Source: Kitagawia praeruptora
Lineage: Eukaryota > Streptophyta > Magnoliopsida > Apiales > Apiaceae
Direction: 5' to 3'
Length of the DNA: 64,000 nucleotides
NCBI GenBank assembly: GCA_037693485.1
Contig: CM075345.1
Coordinates: forward strand, 2,373,501 to 2,437,500
In this document: positions 37,660 through 48,200 of the stretch, in pieces
Layout: the number at the start of each line of letters is the position of its first letter
Position numbering within the stretch: the first letter of the stretch is position 1
The notes under the pieces: model-generated
What the model saw: the letters and a program-made list of their open reading frames with translations, nothing else
Told to the model about the DNA's origin: nothing
Database searches by the model: none
Position numbers and translations under genes: made by a program

Positions 37660-39897
37660 ATGGCAGAGATACCTCCACCATCTGAGAAAGCCCCTACTAC
37701 TGTTAGTAGGTATGAGACAATAAGGGTTCCTATACTTAGGCCATCAGAGTATGCAATTTGGAAGGTGAAAATGACCATGTTTCTGGAGGCTACAGATCCA
37801 GAATACCTTGATAGAATATATGAAGGACCTCACAAACCAACAAAATTATCTGCTGCTGCTGCTGGTGAGGAATCAAAGGTCATTCCAAAGGAAAAGAAAG
37901 ATCTAACTGCTGAGGATCTTTCATCTATTGCAAAGGATGCAAAAGTGAGACATTTACTTCACAGTGCATTAGACAATGTTATGTCTAATAAAGTGATTAA
38001 CTGCACAACTGCAAAGGAAATATGGGATGCACTTGAGGTTAGGTGTCAAGGAACTCCTGCAATCAAGAAAAACAGAAGAAACATACTCACTCAGGAGTAT
38101 GAGCACTTTGAGGCAAAGTCTGATGAAACCATGACAGAAACATTTGACAGATTCTGTAAACTGCTCAATGATTTGTCATTGGTTAACAAAGAGTATGATT
38201 TAGAAGACTCAAATCTCAAGTTTCTTCTTTCTCTACCTGAAAAGTGGGATGTGAAAACAACCACTATAAGAGATAATTATGAACTTGGTGAAACAGAGAT
38301 TGATGAAATTTATGGACTGCTCAAAACCCATGAATTGGAATTGGAGCAGAGAAATAAAAGATCAAGTAGAAAGTCAAAGTCTGTTGCACTTAAGGTTGAG
38401 GAGAAACCATCAAAGAAGGAGGCATCAAGGAGAAAGGCAAAAGGGAAAGCCTTAGTCATACATTCAGAGAATGAGTCATCAAACACTGATGTTGACTCAA
38501 ACACAGATGAATCATCTGATTCTGAAGATGATGAGGAGATGATGCAAATGGCTGCATTGATGGTAAAGACCTTCAAGAAGATGGGATACAAGAACTTCAA
38601 GAAGGGAAAGAGATTCTCCAAGGACTACTCAAAGTCTGACAAGAAGAATTTCAAGAAAGCTGAGGGAAAGGACTTCAAATCTGGTAAGAAAGATAAGTCC
38701 GAAATTCAATGCTACAAGTGTAAGGAGATGGGTCACTATGCTCCTGAGTGCAAGAAGGGTAAAACTGAAAAGGCACTCTACACCAAAGGCAGAGATTGGG
38801 CAGACACTTCAGATTCAGATGAGGAAGTCAACTATGCTCTCATGGCTACTACTCAGACTGAAAATGATGATCTCAAGGTACCTCCAACTACCTATGCTTA
38901 TAACACTGATAATATAACTGAATTGAGAATTTATCTTAAGGCATTGCATATCAGTTATAGGGATCAGACTTTAGAAAATGAAAGGATAAAGTCTGAGTGT
39001 TCTCAACTCAAAGAGAGAAATAAACTTGTTGAGGAACAGCTAGAGAACATGAATAAAATTCAAAAAGAGAGAGATGATGCAGTGTTTATTGAACAGGAGT
39101 TGCTAGGTAAGTATAAGCAACTAGAATCTGAATTGGAGGATACTAAACACATCATTAAAACTTGGACACACTCTGGTAAAGACACTCAAGAAGTGTTTCA
39201 GTCAGATACAGTAGGTCTAGGTTACTCTGTAGGAGATGAACTTAGATTTGAAAATCAGGTAAAGGTTAGACCACATTGTTCATCTGAGGGTAATGTCATG
39301 GGAACAGGTGGACCTAAGACTGAAGCACGGAAAAAGGCTGTTAGAGAGTCATATGCTAAAACTTTTGTTAAAGAGGCTAACATTGGTTTAATGACAGATA
39401 AACAACTCAAGCATAAGCTTAAGGAGATAAAATCTGTCAACAAACAGAGATTGCCTAAGAAAAACAAAAATGGAAAAGTAGGCATCACATCAGGAATTAA
39501 GCCAATGCTTGCTTCGTTAGCTCCTAGAAAAACATGCTTTAATTGTGGTAGCACTAATCATCTTGCTAGTTTCTGCAGTAAGAATAAGAACATTAATTCT
39601 TTGCCTTCTAAAACTGCAGTAAAGAGTGATTATGTGAGAACTAGACCACAGACTTTATGCAAACACTGTGGAAGTACTTGGCATTCTATTTACACTTGCA
39701 GAGATTATCACGCTATTTATTATAATTACTATGAACCCAAACCAAATTTGAAATGGGTTAAAGTAAACTCTGCAAATGTAAACTCTGAAAAAGTTAGCTT
39801 AAACTCTGTTAATTTGAATTCCGCTGCAAAAGCTAACAGAATTAAGAAAGCCAAAGGATCCAAGCAAGTCTGGATCCTTAAAACTAATAATCAGTGA
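37660..39897 (+). CDS. gag: Copia Gag polyprotein (nucleocapsid)
   Basis: The 745-codon frame starts at the first ATG after the primer site. The N-terminal half (about residues 20-240) is a copia-type Gag domain: ILRPSEYAIWKVKM, then IWDALEVRCQG and FDRFCKLLNDLSL, like the UBN2/retrotran_gag families. A basic, Ser/Asp-rich stretch precedes a CCHC zinc knuckle at residue 351 (CYKCKEMGHYAPEC). A coiled-coil-like segment (about 440-500) follows. Two more knuckle-like motifs lie at about residues 626 (CFNCGSTNHLASFC) and 667 (CKHCGSTWHSIYTC). Gag coats and packages element RNA. The frame ends at TGA 39895, ten bases before pol opens in a different frame. See the splice-signal finding for a possible link. 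Five AAACWCTG octamers fall in the coding sequence. Confidence 0.93.
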   Translation: MAEIPPPSEKAPTTVSRYETIRVPILRPSEYAIWKVKMTMFLEATDPEYLDRIYEGPHKPTKLSAAAAGEESKVIPKEKKDLTAEDLSSIAKDAKVRHLLHSALDNVMSNKVINCTTAKEIWDALEVRCQGTPAIKKNRRNILTQEYEHFEAKSDETMTETFDRFCKLLNDLSLVNKEYDLEDSNLKFLLSLPEKWDVKTTTIRDNYELGETEIDEIYGLLKTHELELEQRNKRSSRKSKSVALKVEEKPSKKEASRRKAKGKALVIHSENESSNTDVDSNTDESSDSEDDEEMMQMAALMVKTFKKMGYKNFKKGKRFSKDYSKSDKKNFKKAEGKDFKSGKKDKSEIQCYKCKEMGHYAPECKKGKTEKALYTKGRDWADTSDSDEEVNYALMATTQTENDDLKVPPTTYAYNTDNITELRIYLKALHISYRDQTLENERIKSECSQLKERNKLVEEQLENMNKIQKERDDAVFIEQELLGKYKQLESELEDTKHIIKTWTHSGKDTQEVFQSDTVGLGYSVGDELRFENQVKVRPHCSSEGNVMGTGGPKTEARKKAVRESYAKTFVKEANIGLMTDKQLKHKLKEIKSVNKQRLPKKNKNGKVGITSGIKPMLASLAPRKTCFNCGSTNHLASFCSKNKNINSLPSKTAVKSDYVRTRPQTLCKHCGSTWHSIYTCRDYHAIYYNYYEPKPNLKWVKVNSANVNSEKVSLNSVNLNSAAKANRIKKAKGSKQVWILKTNNQ

Positions 39898-39913
39898 TTT
39901 TTTGTGATTGCAG
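39259..39913 (+). other. Candidate intron linking gag to pol
   Basis: The donor CAG|GTAAAG at 39258/39259 lies after a complete gag codon. At the other end are a CTAAT branch-like site (about 39884), a T-rich tract and the acceptor GATTGCAG|GG at 39913/39914. The first base after the acceptor is a codon start in the pol frame, so removing 655 nt would fuse gag (residues 1-533) in frame to pol and skip both stops. It would also remove the two C-terminal knuckle-like motifs. No transcript evidence is available; alternative donors exist (for example AAG|GTACCT at 38878, same phase). Confidence 0.4.
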
Positions 39914-42900
39914 GGCACCAGGGTTAGTACCCTAGTTGTGGACAGTGGATGTTCAGGACACATGACAGGAAATAAAGCCCTGCTATCAGAGTTTGAGGAG
40001 AAGGCTGGCCCAGAAGTTTCCTATGGAGATGGCAACATAGGACATACACTGGGATATGGCAATATTAATCTTGGAAATGTCATCATCACAAATGTAGCTC
40101 TGGTTCCAGGACACAAGCATGATCTGCTATCTGTGAGTCAAATCTGTGACAGAGGATATCATGTGGATTTTCAGCCTGAATATTGTCAAGTGATCAGTAA
40201 ATCTACAGGGAAAGTTGCTCTAGTTGGAAACAGACACAATAACATTTATGAAATCAAATTGTCAACAAACACTGATGGCAAAGCAGTGTGTCTGTCTACA
40301 AGGATGTCCAGTGAAGAGAGTTGGAAATGGCACAAGAAACTCTCTCATTTGAACCTGAACAACATTAATGAGCTAATCAAGAATGATCTTGTAAGAGGTC
40401 TACCAAAGTCCTTGTTGAATGTAGAAGGACTGTGTGATTCTTGTCAAAAGGCTAAACAGAGAAAAGTCTCCTTCAAAAGCAAATCTGAGTCTTCAATTGT
40501 TGATCCTTATCATCTACTACATGTTGATCTTTTTGGTCCAGTGAATGTAATGTCTCTTGGAAAGAAGAAATATGCTCTAGTCATTGTTGATGAATATACC
40601 AGGTTCACATGGGTATATTTTCTTGCAAAGAAGGATGAAACTGCATTAACACTGACAGAACATATATTACAACTGGAAAAAGGGTCAGAGAATCAAGTGA
40701 AGATAATCAGAAGTGACAATGGAACTGAGTTCAGGAATTCATCTATGGAAGAATTTTGCAAGAGTAAAGGGATAAAACAAGAGTTTTCTGCACCTGGCAC
40801 TCCACAACAAAATGGTGTAGTGGAGAGGAAGAACAGAACCTTGATAGAAGCTGCCAGAACCATGCTAGATGAAGCAAAGTTACCAACATATTTCTGGGCA
40901 GAAGCAGTTCAAACTGCTTGTTTTACTCAAAATGCAACACTGATCAACAAGCATGGTAAAACACCATATGAAATGGTGAAGAAGAAAAAGCCAAATCTAA
41001 AATATTTTCATATTTTTGGATGCAAATGCTTTTTGTTGAAGACTCATCCTGAACAGTTGACCAAGTTTGACCTAAAGGCAGATGAAGGAATTTTTGTTGG
41101 CTATCCACTGTCAACAAAGGCATTCAGAGTTTATAATCTGAGAACTAGAGTGATCATGGAATCAATTCATGTGTCATTTGATGACAAGAAAATAACTGGA
41201 CTTGAAGATGTCAATGAACATGATCAACTGCACTTTGAAAATGAAGATTTATTCTCTGAAAAAGTAAACTCTGATCAGACTGATTTGACAAACTCTGTTG
41301 ATCTAAACTCTGAACCTCTACTGGTAAATACTGAAGAAACTCTTCAATCAGAAACAAGGGAAGAACCAGTTGAGGGGGAGCATGAAGAATCACATCAAAG
41401 TGATAATTCAAACACTGAAAGTGACTCAGTTGATGATTCTGAATCAAACTCTGTTGATTCAAACTCTGTTGATAATTCTGAGAAGTCACATTCAGGGGGA
41501 GCATCAGAAAATGAAGAAAGACACCAAGAAAATCAGGAGAGCATGGATCAAGGGGGAGGATCACATGATGACAGAAGCAATTTGCCTTCTGCAAGAAAAT
41601 GGACTAAATCTCACACACCTGATTTGATTATTGGTGATCCAGATGCAAAAGTAAGGACAAGAAGTGCAACAACAAATGAATGTCTGTTTCATGCATTCTT
41701 GTCACAATCTGAGCCAAAGAAAGTTGAAGAAGCTCTTAAAGATGCTGACTGGATAACAGCAATGCAAGAAGAGCTAAATGAATTTGAAAGAAATGAAGTG
41801 TGGACACTTGTACCAAGGCCCAAGAACAGATCCATTGTTGGTACTAAATGGGTTTTCAGGAATAAAACTGACAGTGAGGGTGTTATCACAAGGAACAAGG
41901 CAAGACTGGTTGCAAAAGGTTACTCACAACAGGAAGGAATAGACTATGATGAAACATTTGCTCCAGTGGCTAGATTGGAGGCAATCAGAATTTTTCTAGC
42001 ATATGCCTCTCACATGAAATTCAAAGTGTTTCAGATGGATGTAAAAAGTGCATTTTTGAATGGAAAACTTGAAGAAGAAGTGTTTGTGGAACAACCACCA
42101 GGATTTGTAGATCCAAAATATCCAGATTATGTCTACAGGTTAGACAAGGCACTCTATGGACTTAAGCAGGCACCAAGGGCATGGTATGAAACCCTTGCCA
42201 AATTTCTACTAGAAAGTGGATTTCACAGAGGTACTATTGACAAAACTCTGTTTTACTTCCAAAATGGTAGTGACTTGCTTTTAGTTCAGATATATGTGGA
42301 TGACATTATTTTTGGGTCTACTAATGATAAACTCTGCAAGAAGTTTGCCAAACTCATGCAGTCAAGATATCAAATGAGTATGATGGGAGAGCTTAGTTAT
42401 TTTCTAGGCCTACAGGTGAAGCAAACAGATGATGGAATTTTTATAAATCAAGCAAAATATACCAGAAACCTTCTCAAGAAATTTGGTATGCTTGATTGTT
42501 CATCTGCAACAACTCCCATGGCAACTGCAACAAAATTGGACAAAGATGCAGGGTCATCAGTAGATATGACAAGTTACAGAGGAATGATTGGTTCTTTGCT
42601 CTATTTGACAGCTAGCAGACCTGATATCATGTATGCAACTTGTTTGTGTGCAAGGTTCCAGGCAGATCCAAGAGAACCACATTTAACAGCAGTAAAGAGG
42701 ATATTCAAGTACCTCAAGGGCACTATGACTTTGGGGCTGTGGTATCCAAGAGAATCAGAGTTTAAACTTCTTGGTTACTCTGATGCAGACTTTGCTAGAT
42801 GTAAGATAGACAGAAAAAGCACCAGTGGAAGTTGTCAATTTCTGGGTGACAGACTTGTTTCCTGGTACAGCAAGAAACAGATGTCAATATCTACATCTAC

Positions 42901-43237
42901 AGCTGAAGCACAGTATATTGCTGCTGGTAGCTGCTGTGCACAGATTTTATGGATGAAGAATCAACTGCTGGATTATGGATTAAGGTATACCAAGATACCT
43001 ATTTACTGTGATAATCAAAGTGCTATTGCAATGACAGGTAATCCAGTGCAACATTCAATGACAAAGCACATCAGCATAAGGTATCACTTCATCAGGGAGC
43101 ATGTAGAGGAAGGCAACATTGAGCTTCACTTTGTGTCTACAGAACAACAACTTGCAGATATCTTCACCAAGCCATTGAGTGAAGCTACATTTACAAGACT
43201 GGTCAATGAACTAGGAATGGTCTCTAGTTTTGACTAG
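39908..43237 (+). CDS. pol: Copia Pol: protease, integrase, reverse transcriptase, RNase H
   Basis: The open frame starts directly after a TGA at 39905 with no ATG, so it must be translated as a fusion or from a processed RNA. Residues are counted from 39908. Aspartic protease DSGCSGHMTG begins at residue 12. A gag-pre-integrase zinc-binding segment follows (WHKKLSHL, then LCDSCQKAK). The integrase triad is D207 (HVDLFGP), D270 (RSDNGTEF) and E306 (NGVVERKN), with the expected 35-residue spacing. Reverse transcriptase runs from ARLVAKGYSQQEG through the catalytic YVDD at 796-799. RNase H has SDADF near 959, then STAEAQY and DNQSAI. All key residues are present. A Ser/Glu/Asn-rich linker (about 450-560) between integrase and reverse transcriptase is built partly from octamer-encoded NS/NT residues. 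Confidence 0.95.
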   Translation: MQGTRVSTLVVDSGCSGHMTGNKALLSEFEEKAGPEVSYGDGNIGHTLGYGNINLGNVIITNVALVPGHKHDLLSVSQICDRGYHVDFQPEYCQVISKSTGKVALVGNRHNNIYEIKLSTNTDGKAVCLSTRMSSEESWKWHKKLSHLNLNNINELIKNDLVRGLPKSLLNVEGLCDSCQKAKQRKVSFKSKSESSIVDPYHLLHVDLFGPVNVMSLGKKKYALVIVDEYTRFTWVYFLAKKDETALTLTEHILQLEKGSENQVKIIRSDNGTEFRNSSMEEFCKSKGIKQEFSAPGTPQQNGVVERKNRTLIEAARTMLDEAKLPTYFWAEAVQTACFTQNATLINKHGKTPYEMVKKKKPNLKYFHIFGCKCFLLKTHPEQLTKFDLKADEGIFVGYPLSTKAFRVYNLRTRVIMESIHVSFDDKKITGLEDVNEHDQLHFENEDLFSEKVNSDQTDLTNSVDLNSEPLLVNTEETLQSETREEPVEGEHEESHQSDNSNTESDSVDDSESNSVDSNSVDNSEKSHSGGASENEERHQENQESMDQGGGSHDDRSNLPSARKWTKSHTPDLIIGDPDAKVRTRSATTNECLFHAFLSQSEPKKVEEALKDADWITAMQEELNEFERNEVWTLVPRPKNRSIVGTKWVFRNKTDSEGVITRNKARLVAKGYSQQEGIDYDETFAPVARLEAIRIFLAYASHMKFKVFQMDVKSAFLNGKLEEEVFVEQPPGFVDPKYPDYVYRLDKALYGLKQAPRAWYETLAKFLLESGFHRGTIDKTLFYFQNGSDLLLVQIYVDDIIFGSTNDKLCKKFAKLMQSRYQMSMMGELSYFLGLQVKQTDDGIFINQAKYTRNLLKKFGMLDCSSATTPMATATKLDKDAGSSVDMTSYRGMIGSLLYLTASRPDIMYATCLCARFQADPREPHLTAVKRIFKYLKGTMTLGLWYPRESEFKLLGYSDADFARCKIDRKSTSGSCQFLGDRLVSWYSKKQMSISTSTAEAQYIAAGSCCAQILWMKNQLLDYGLRYTKIPIYCDNQSAIAMTGNPVQHSMTKHISIRYHFIREHVEEGNIELHFVSTEQQLADIFTKPLSEATFTRLVNELGMVSSFD

Positions 43238-45216
43238 AGATGTTGGTTAGACTCAAAAACTTATTTCTAAAATATGTTGCTCATGTTTCTGCAAATTGTT
43301 AAGTGCTATGTGAACCTTAGTATTAAACTCTGTTATGCATGCTTATGTTTAAAACTTTTTAAACTCTGTTAGCAAAACACTGTTAACATGTTAGATACAC
43401 TCAGTGAATTCAGAATTGATTATTGTCTGAATGAAAACGCCAATGAAGATAAATGTATGAAGCATGATTCTCAGTAAATAAATCATGATTCTTTCTGAGT
43501 CACTGTAATCTAATCAGACTTTGTGCAGTAAATCAACACAGCATGATACTGTTTCATATTTATAGCATCTCTTAGGTTATTCAGTCCTAAACTCTGAGTC
43601 TATGAATATTGTGTGCATTGCCTCTCATAAATAATTTTGGTTATTGATGAACTCTAAACTCTGATAAGTGACATTCTGTTTCCAAAGGTATGGTTCATGA
43701 TGATTCCTTGTTTGTACTTGTGAAAACCATAAAACTTGAGATGTGTCATTGATTAGTTTGGTGAGTTCAGATTCATGTCTACAACCTGTGAGAGTTTGAG
43801 CCAAATCAGTGATTGATATATTTTCTATCAATCAGCATTTATTGTTGTGTGATATTCATCAGGTAGTATGTTTCTCTAGAACTTGTATTAGACCATTTTG
43901 AGACTACATGATATGTGTGTGCATGAAAATGATAAAGGCAATAGGATTCACCATTTCTTCAAACACTGTTCAAAAATTCTTTTGAACTTTGTCCAAACAC
44001 TGTTCATAAATTCCATCCTTAGTAAACCCCTTTGAGCCTTATTAACTGCTCATTTTTCTTATACACTGAAGTGTTAAGAGCAGTTATATTTTTTTCTCAA
44101 ACAGATGAGTGTTTCTCAAGAAAAGAAAAGTTTACTCAGTATATATGCTAAATAAAATTAAAAAAAAAATAAAAAAAAAAAAAGGCATATATACTGATCT
44201 TGTACAAATATGTACTAAACACTTTGTTCTATTAAGATGTTCAGCTTGAAGTCACTCATGAATAAAACATCTCTTTTCATCTGTTTGATTTTACTCCATT
44301 TAAACCCTGAATAAAGTCCTTTTGATTTGTGAATACATGTACTCAAAGTAGTGTAGAATTGGTGGACATTCAAGCATATGGTAGATTCTGCTATTTCTGA
44401 TTGAATGTGAGTGTAAACACTTCACCTAAACACTTGTGTGTTTGAGAGTTTGTGAGTTTATCCAGTTCATGATTGTTATTCACTGAATGAAACTCTGATT
44501 TCAATCTCTTGATATTTTTGTCTTTAAAGACTGTGTGCTTACTTGGATAATCATGGACATCAAAGGGAATAGAAGTTTTCAGATTTCTGTATTACAGTAA
44601 CTACAGAGTTTAGCATTCATCAAACAATCAGTGTTTACTATGAGAGTTTGTGCATTCAGTGGTTATTGATTTTTGTTATGGATTTTATGAAATATTAGAT
44701 GCTCTAAAAATTGATTTCAGTAAACTCTGCTTCACACACACTTAATTCACAACTGTGCAATTTTTGAAAGGGTTTTAGTGATAAAGTTGGATAATTGATA
44801 AACACTGTTGAGCTGTGTTAAGTACTCTGAGGTAAAATCTCATTGAGATGATTTGACTATTTTGCAGTAATTGGGGTAGTTGACAACTGTTAATTAGTGT
44901 AAGTGTCGTGATTATAGGAATGACAGCGGTAATTATTAAGTAATCCATTGGTTGTTTGACACGTGTCCCATGATTGTGTCCCACTCACACACTACTCTAC
45001 AACAGTTGCGCGCTTTTACTAAATAAACGATTGAGTTTTAATTTTACTCTAATCGTCTTTAGTCTCTTACTCCATATCGATTCACATTCACCCACTCACA
45101 GTTACTTGCATACTCATTCACTTTCACACTTCTCATATACTCTCTTTCACAATTTGATAAACACTTACAGTGCATACACATCTTTTCTCTGAATATCTTC
45201 GTATCACTTTTTACTA
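43238..45216 (+). other. Copia spacer between pol and third ORF
   Basis: About 2 kb without a long frame. It holds twelve AAACWCTG octamers (two inverted), an A-rich tract (about 44157-44183) and a palindromic G-box GACACGTGTC (44958-44967) about 250 bp before the next ATG. Sireviruses commonly have such long spacers. Confidence 0.7.
44958..45025 (+). promoter_or_regulatory. Possible internal promoter for the third ORF
   Basis: The perfect 10-bp palindrome GACACGTGTC (G-box/ABRE core) is preceded by CCATTGG and followed about 55 bp later by an AT-rich CTAAATAAAC element. A pyrimidine- and A-rich leader then reaches ATG 45217. Suggestive arrangement; no direct evidence of transcription. Confidence 0.35.
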
Positions 45217-48200
45217 ATGGCAACTAAAGCGTTTGATGCAGCAGGGTTAGTTTTTCTCCCTAGTAACTATGCAGCACCGTTGGAGACTGTAAATGCTCCA
45301 GAGGCGTTTCATGTGTTCCAAAATTTCTTGAAAGACTCTGAAATAGGGAAGGCTCTAACAGCACCAGCTACACTATCTGCTTCACAAATTGCTACTTTCT
45401 GGACAAACTCTGAATATGATGATGGAGGAGAGTCTGGCACTCCAACAATCATTTTCACTCATGAAGAATCAGAGTATATCATTACTCCAACTACTGTTAG
45501 GGATGCTTTGGACTTTGAGACACACACTTCTTACAGTATTGTTGGTCATGATCGGTTGAGGACAATGTTGGAACAAATTGGATGTGCAGGAAACTTGAAC
45601 AAGATAGGGTCTTTGAGAAGACCGAGTTTGAGAAAGGAATGGAGTTTCTTTTTCGATTGTATAACAAGGGCTTTTGGAAAGAAGACAACAAACTGGGATG
45701 CACTTCCTTTGGATACTCTCCAAATTGGTCATGCTCTACTATATGGAGGTAACTTCGATTTTGGTAGACTAGTACTAATGAATTTGGGAGAGCGTTTGTC
45801 TGAGTCTACTACTGTTTATTTTGCTCGTTTTTGTCAACTGCTATTTACTGCCTGTGTGCCTAACATTCTAATTGATGAAGCTGATGTGATTCAGCCTTTT
45901 CAAGTTGCTAAAAGAATGTTTTCTGATTTGACAAACAAAGATATCACTAAACAGCAAATACCAGATATGTTTATGCCTTTAGTCTTACAAAACTATGTAA
46001 ACCAACCACAAGACTCTCAATCACCACAACAAATGCCTGAACCAATAGACACCATAAACTCTGAACCAACACCTACAAAACCCACACCCACTGTACCTAC
46101 TACATCTCATCAACCACAACCAGAAACCATAAACTTTCCACCAATAAATTCTCCACCTTTAAACACTGAACCTTTAAACACTGAACCTTTAAACACTGAA
46201 CCATTAAACACTGACACCTTACACTCTGAGCCAGCACCTACTGAACAACCCAAAACCAAGCCAAAAAGAAAGAAACACACTGCCCAAAACACTAAACACT
46301 CAAAGGCTAAACAAACAATACCTGGAGCTGTTTATACAAGAAGGAAGAAACAGAAAGCAAACAGACCTTCACTCTCACCACCAAGAGAGAGCTCAAGTGA
46401 AGATGAAGAGGAGAATGTGGTGCCTCCAATCAAGAAAAGGAGATTAATTCTTTCTGATTCAGATGAAGAGAATCTTGTTGAAGCTACAGAGGTTGTTTCA
46501 CAGCAAACACCTACTGTTGAGATTACAGTGAATGTTGCTATACCTGCAGAGGTTGAAATGCCTGCAGAGGATAATGTTAATGTTCAAATGCCTACAGAGG
46601 ATAAAATGCCTGTAGAAGAGGATAACAGAGATGGTTTCTCACTAAGGGATAATATTTTTGACTCATTTGAACCATTCTCTGATCCTATCTCACCTATTGT
46701 TCATACTGAAGCTCCTGGTGTAGCTGATGAGCCTGCAGTACATGTTCATGAAGCTGCAGCATCACCCACAGAGCTGGTATCTTCTCCAATTCAAGACAAA
46801 GGTGATGAAGTTGATCAGGCAACAAAGATAATTTCTGAATCCATGCCTGTTGAAGCTACAAAGGCAAACTCTGTTGCAGAGCCTGTGCAACATGAGGTGA
46901 TTATTGAAAAGGTTGCAGCAGTTATTGAAGAAACTGTGGCTGACACTGCTCAGCACAGTGGTTCTTTAAAAGATGATCAATCTAAGGATGCAAGTGCTGA
47001 AGATGAATCTGCTAGTAGTGCAAACTCTGACTCTTTTGTGAGTGCACCTGCACAGACAGATAATAAACATACACCTTTTGATCAGCCTTGTCCATCTCAT
47101 GCAGTTGAAGTAGAGCATCTTGCTAAGTCTGCTGAAAATTGGTATAAACAAGATTGCATTTTTCCAAAAGGGAGAGCATCTGAGTTTGTTAAGCAAACTG
47201 CAAAGCAAATTTCAAATCCAGAAATCTTATCCTGTTTAAAGGCAACTGTAGTACAAGTCAAGACTCTGGAAGGCAATTTTGCTGAAACTAAACAAGAAAT
47301 TGCTTCCTTGAAGACTGAGATTCAGTCAAGAGAATTGAAGATGGAAAGAGAGTCTAAAATAAAAGCTGTTCAGCTGTCTAAAGTCCAAGACACTCTCTTT
47401 GCCAGGATAGGAAAAGTTGAAGAAAATCAGACTGCTTTATTTGCTAAGGTTGATTCCATTGCTAATTCTTTGGAGCTCATTACATCAATCCTTATTCCTG
47501 ATGATGTCAAAAAGGGGGAGAGAGTGGCTAAGTCTAAATGCAAAGTTTCTCAAACTCTGACTCAAAAGGATGATGCTGGAGATGGAGGGGCAAGTGATAA
47601 GAGCAAGGTCTTAAACTCTGAGAAGCAAACTCTGAGATCTGGCAAATCTTTTAAATCACAGTCTGTTGGAATAAACACTGAAACTCAAGGTACTTCAAAG
47701 ACCAAGAGTTTGGAATTAACATCAAATCCAAAGACTGATGAGGAGTTAGCTGTTAAGCTTTTTATGGAAGAGAATGTAGAAGGAGTTACTTTAGAAGATG
47801 CTAAAGCTGAAGAGAAGAGTTTACAAGAAAAGCATCTGAAAGCTCTAAAGTCTGAAAAAGCAAAGAAGAATATGAAAGTTGCTAAAGCTGCAAAGCCTGT
47901 TCTTAAAGGCATTCAAATCAAAGAACCTGTTGGTACAGATCAAAGAATGCAAGTATTCAGAAAACCAACAGATGCAGAAGCTAAGCAAAAGCTGAAAAGT
48001 ATAGTTACAACCTCTGTTGATACACATGTTGTACAGAAGAATGAAAACATAACCTCTGTTGCTGCACAAGTTGTGACCACACCATTATTGTCTTCTCAGT
48101 TGAAATCAACATTTAAGAGGGGTGCTCCTCATGATCCAAGACTAGAAGCTACAATTCCAATGGATTTTACTGATGGTAGAGCTTTATCTGGTAAAGTTGG

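Noticed and set aside
38310..38621. Minus-strand 103-codon frame opposite gag, and others opposite pol and the third ORF
   Set aside because: Mirror frames of strong plus-strand coding sequence without independent motifs.
39895..39907. Simple programmed ribosomal frameshift between gag and pol at the T-run
   Set aside because: The gag frame stops at 39897 and the pol frame has a stop at 39905, so there is no overlap in which a one-step shift could occur; stop readthrough plus shift would be required.
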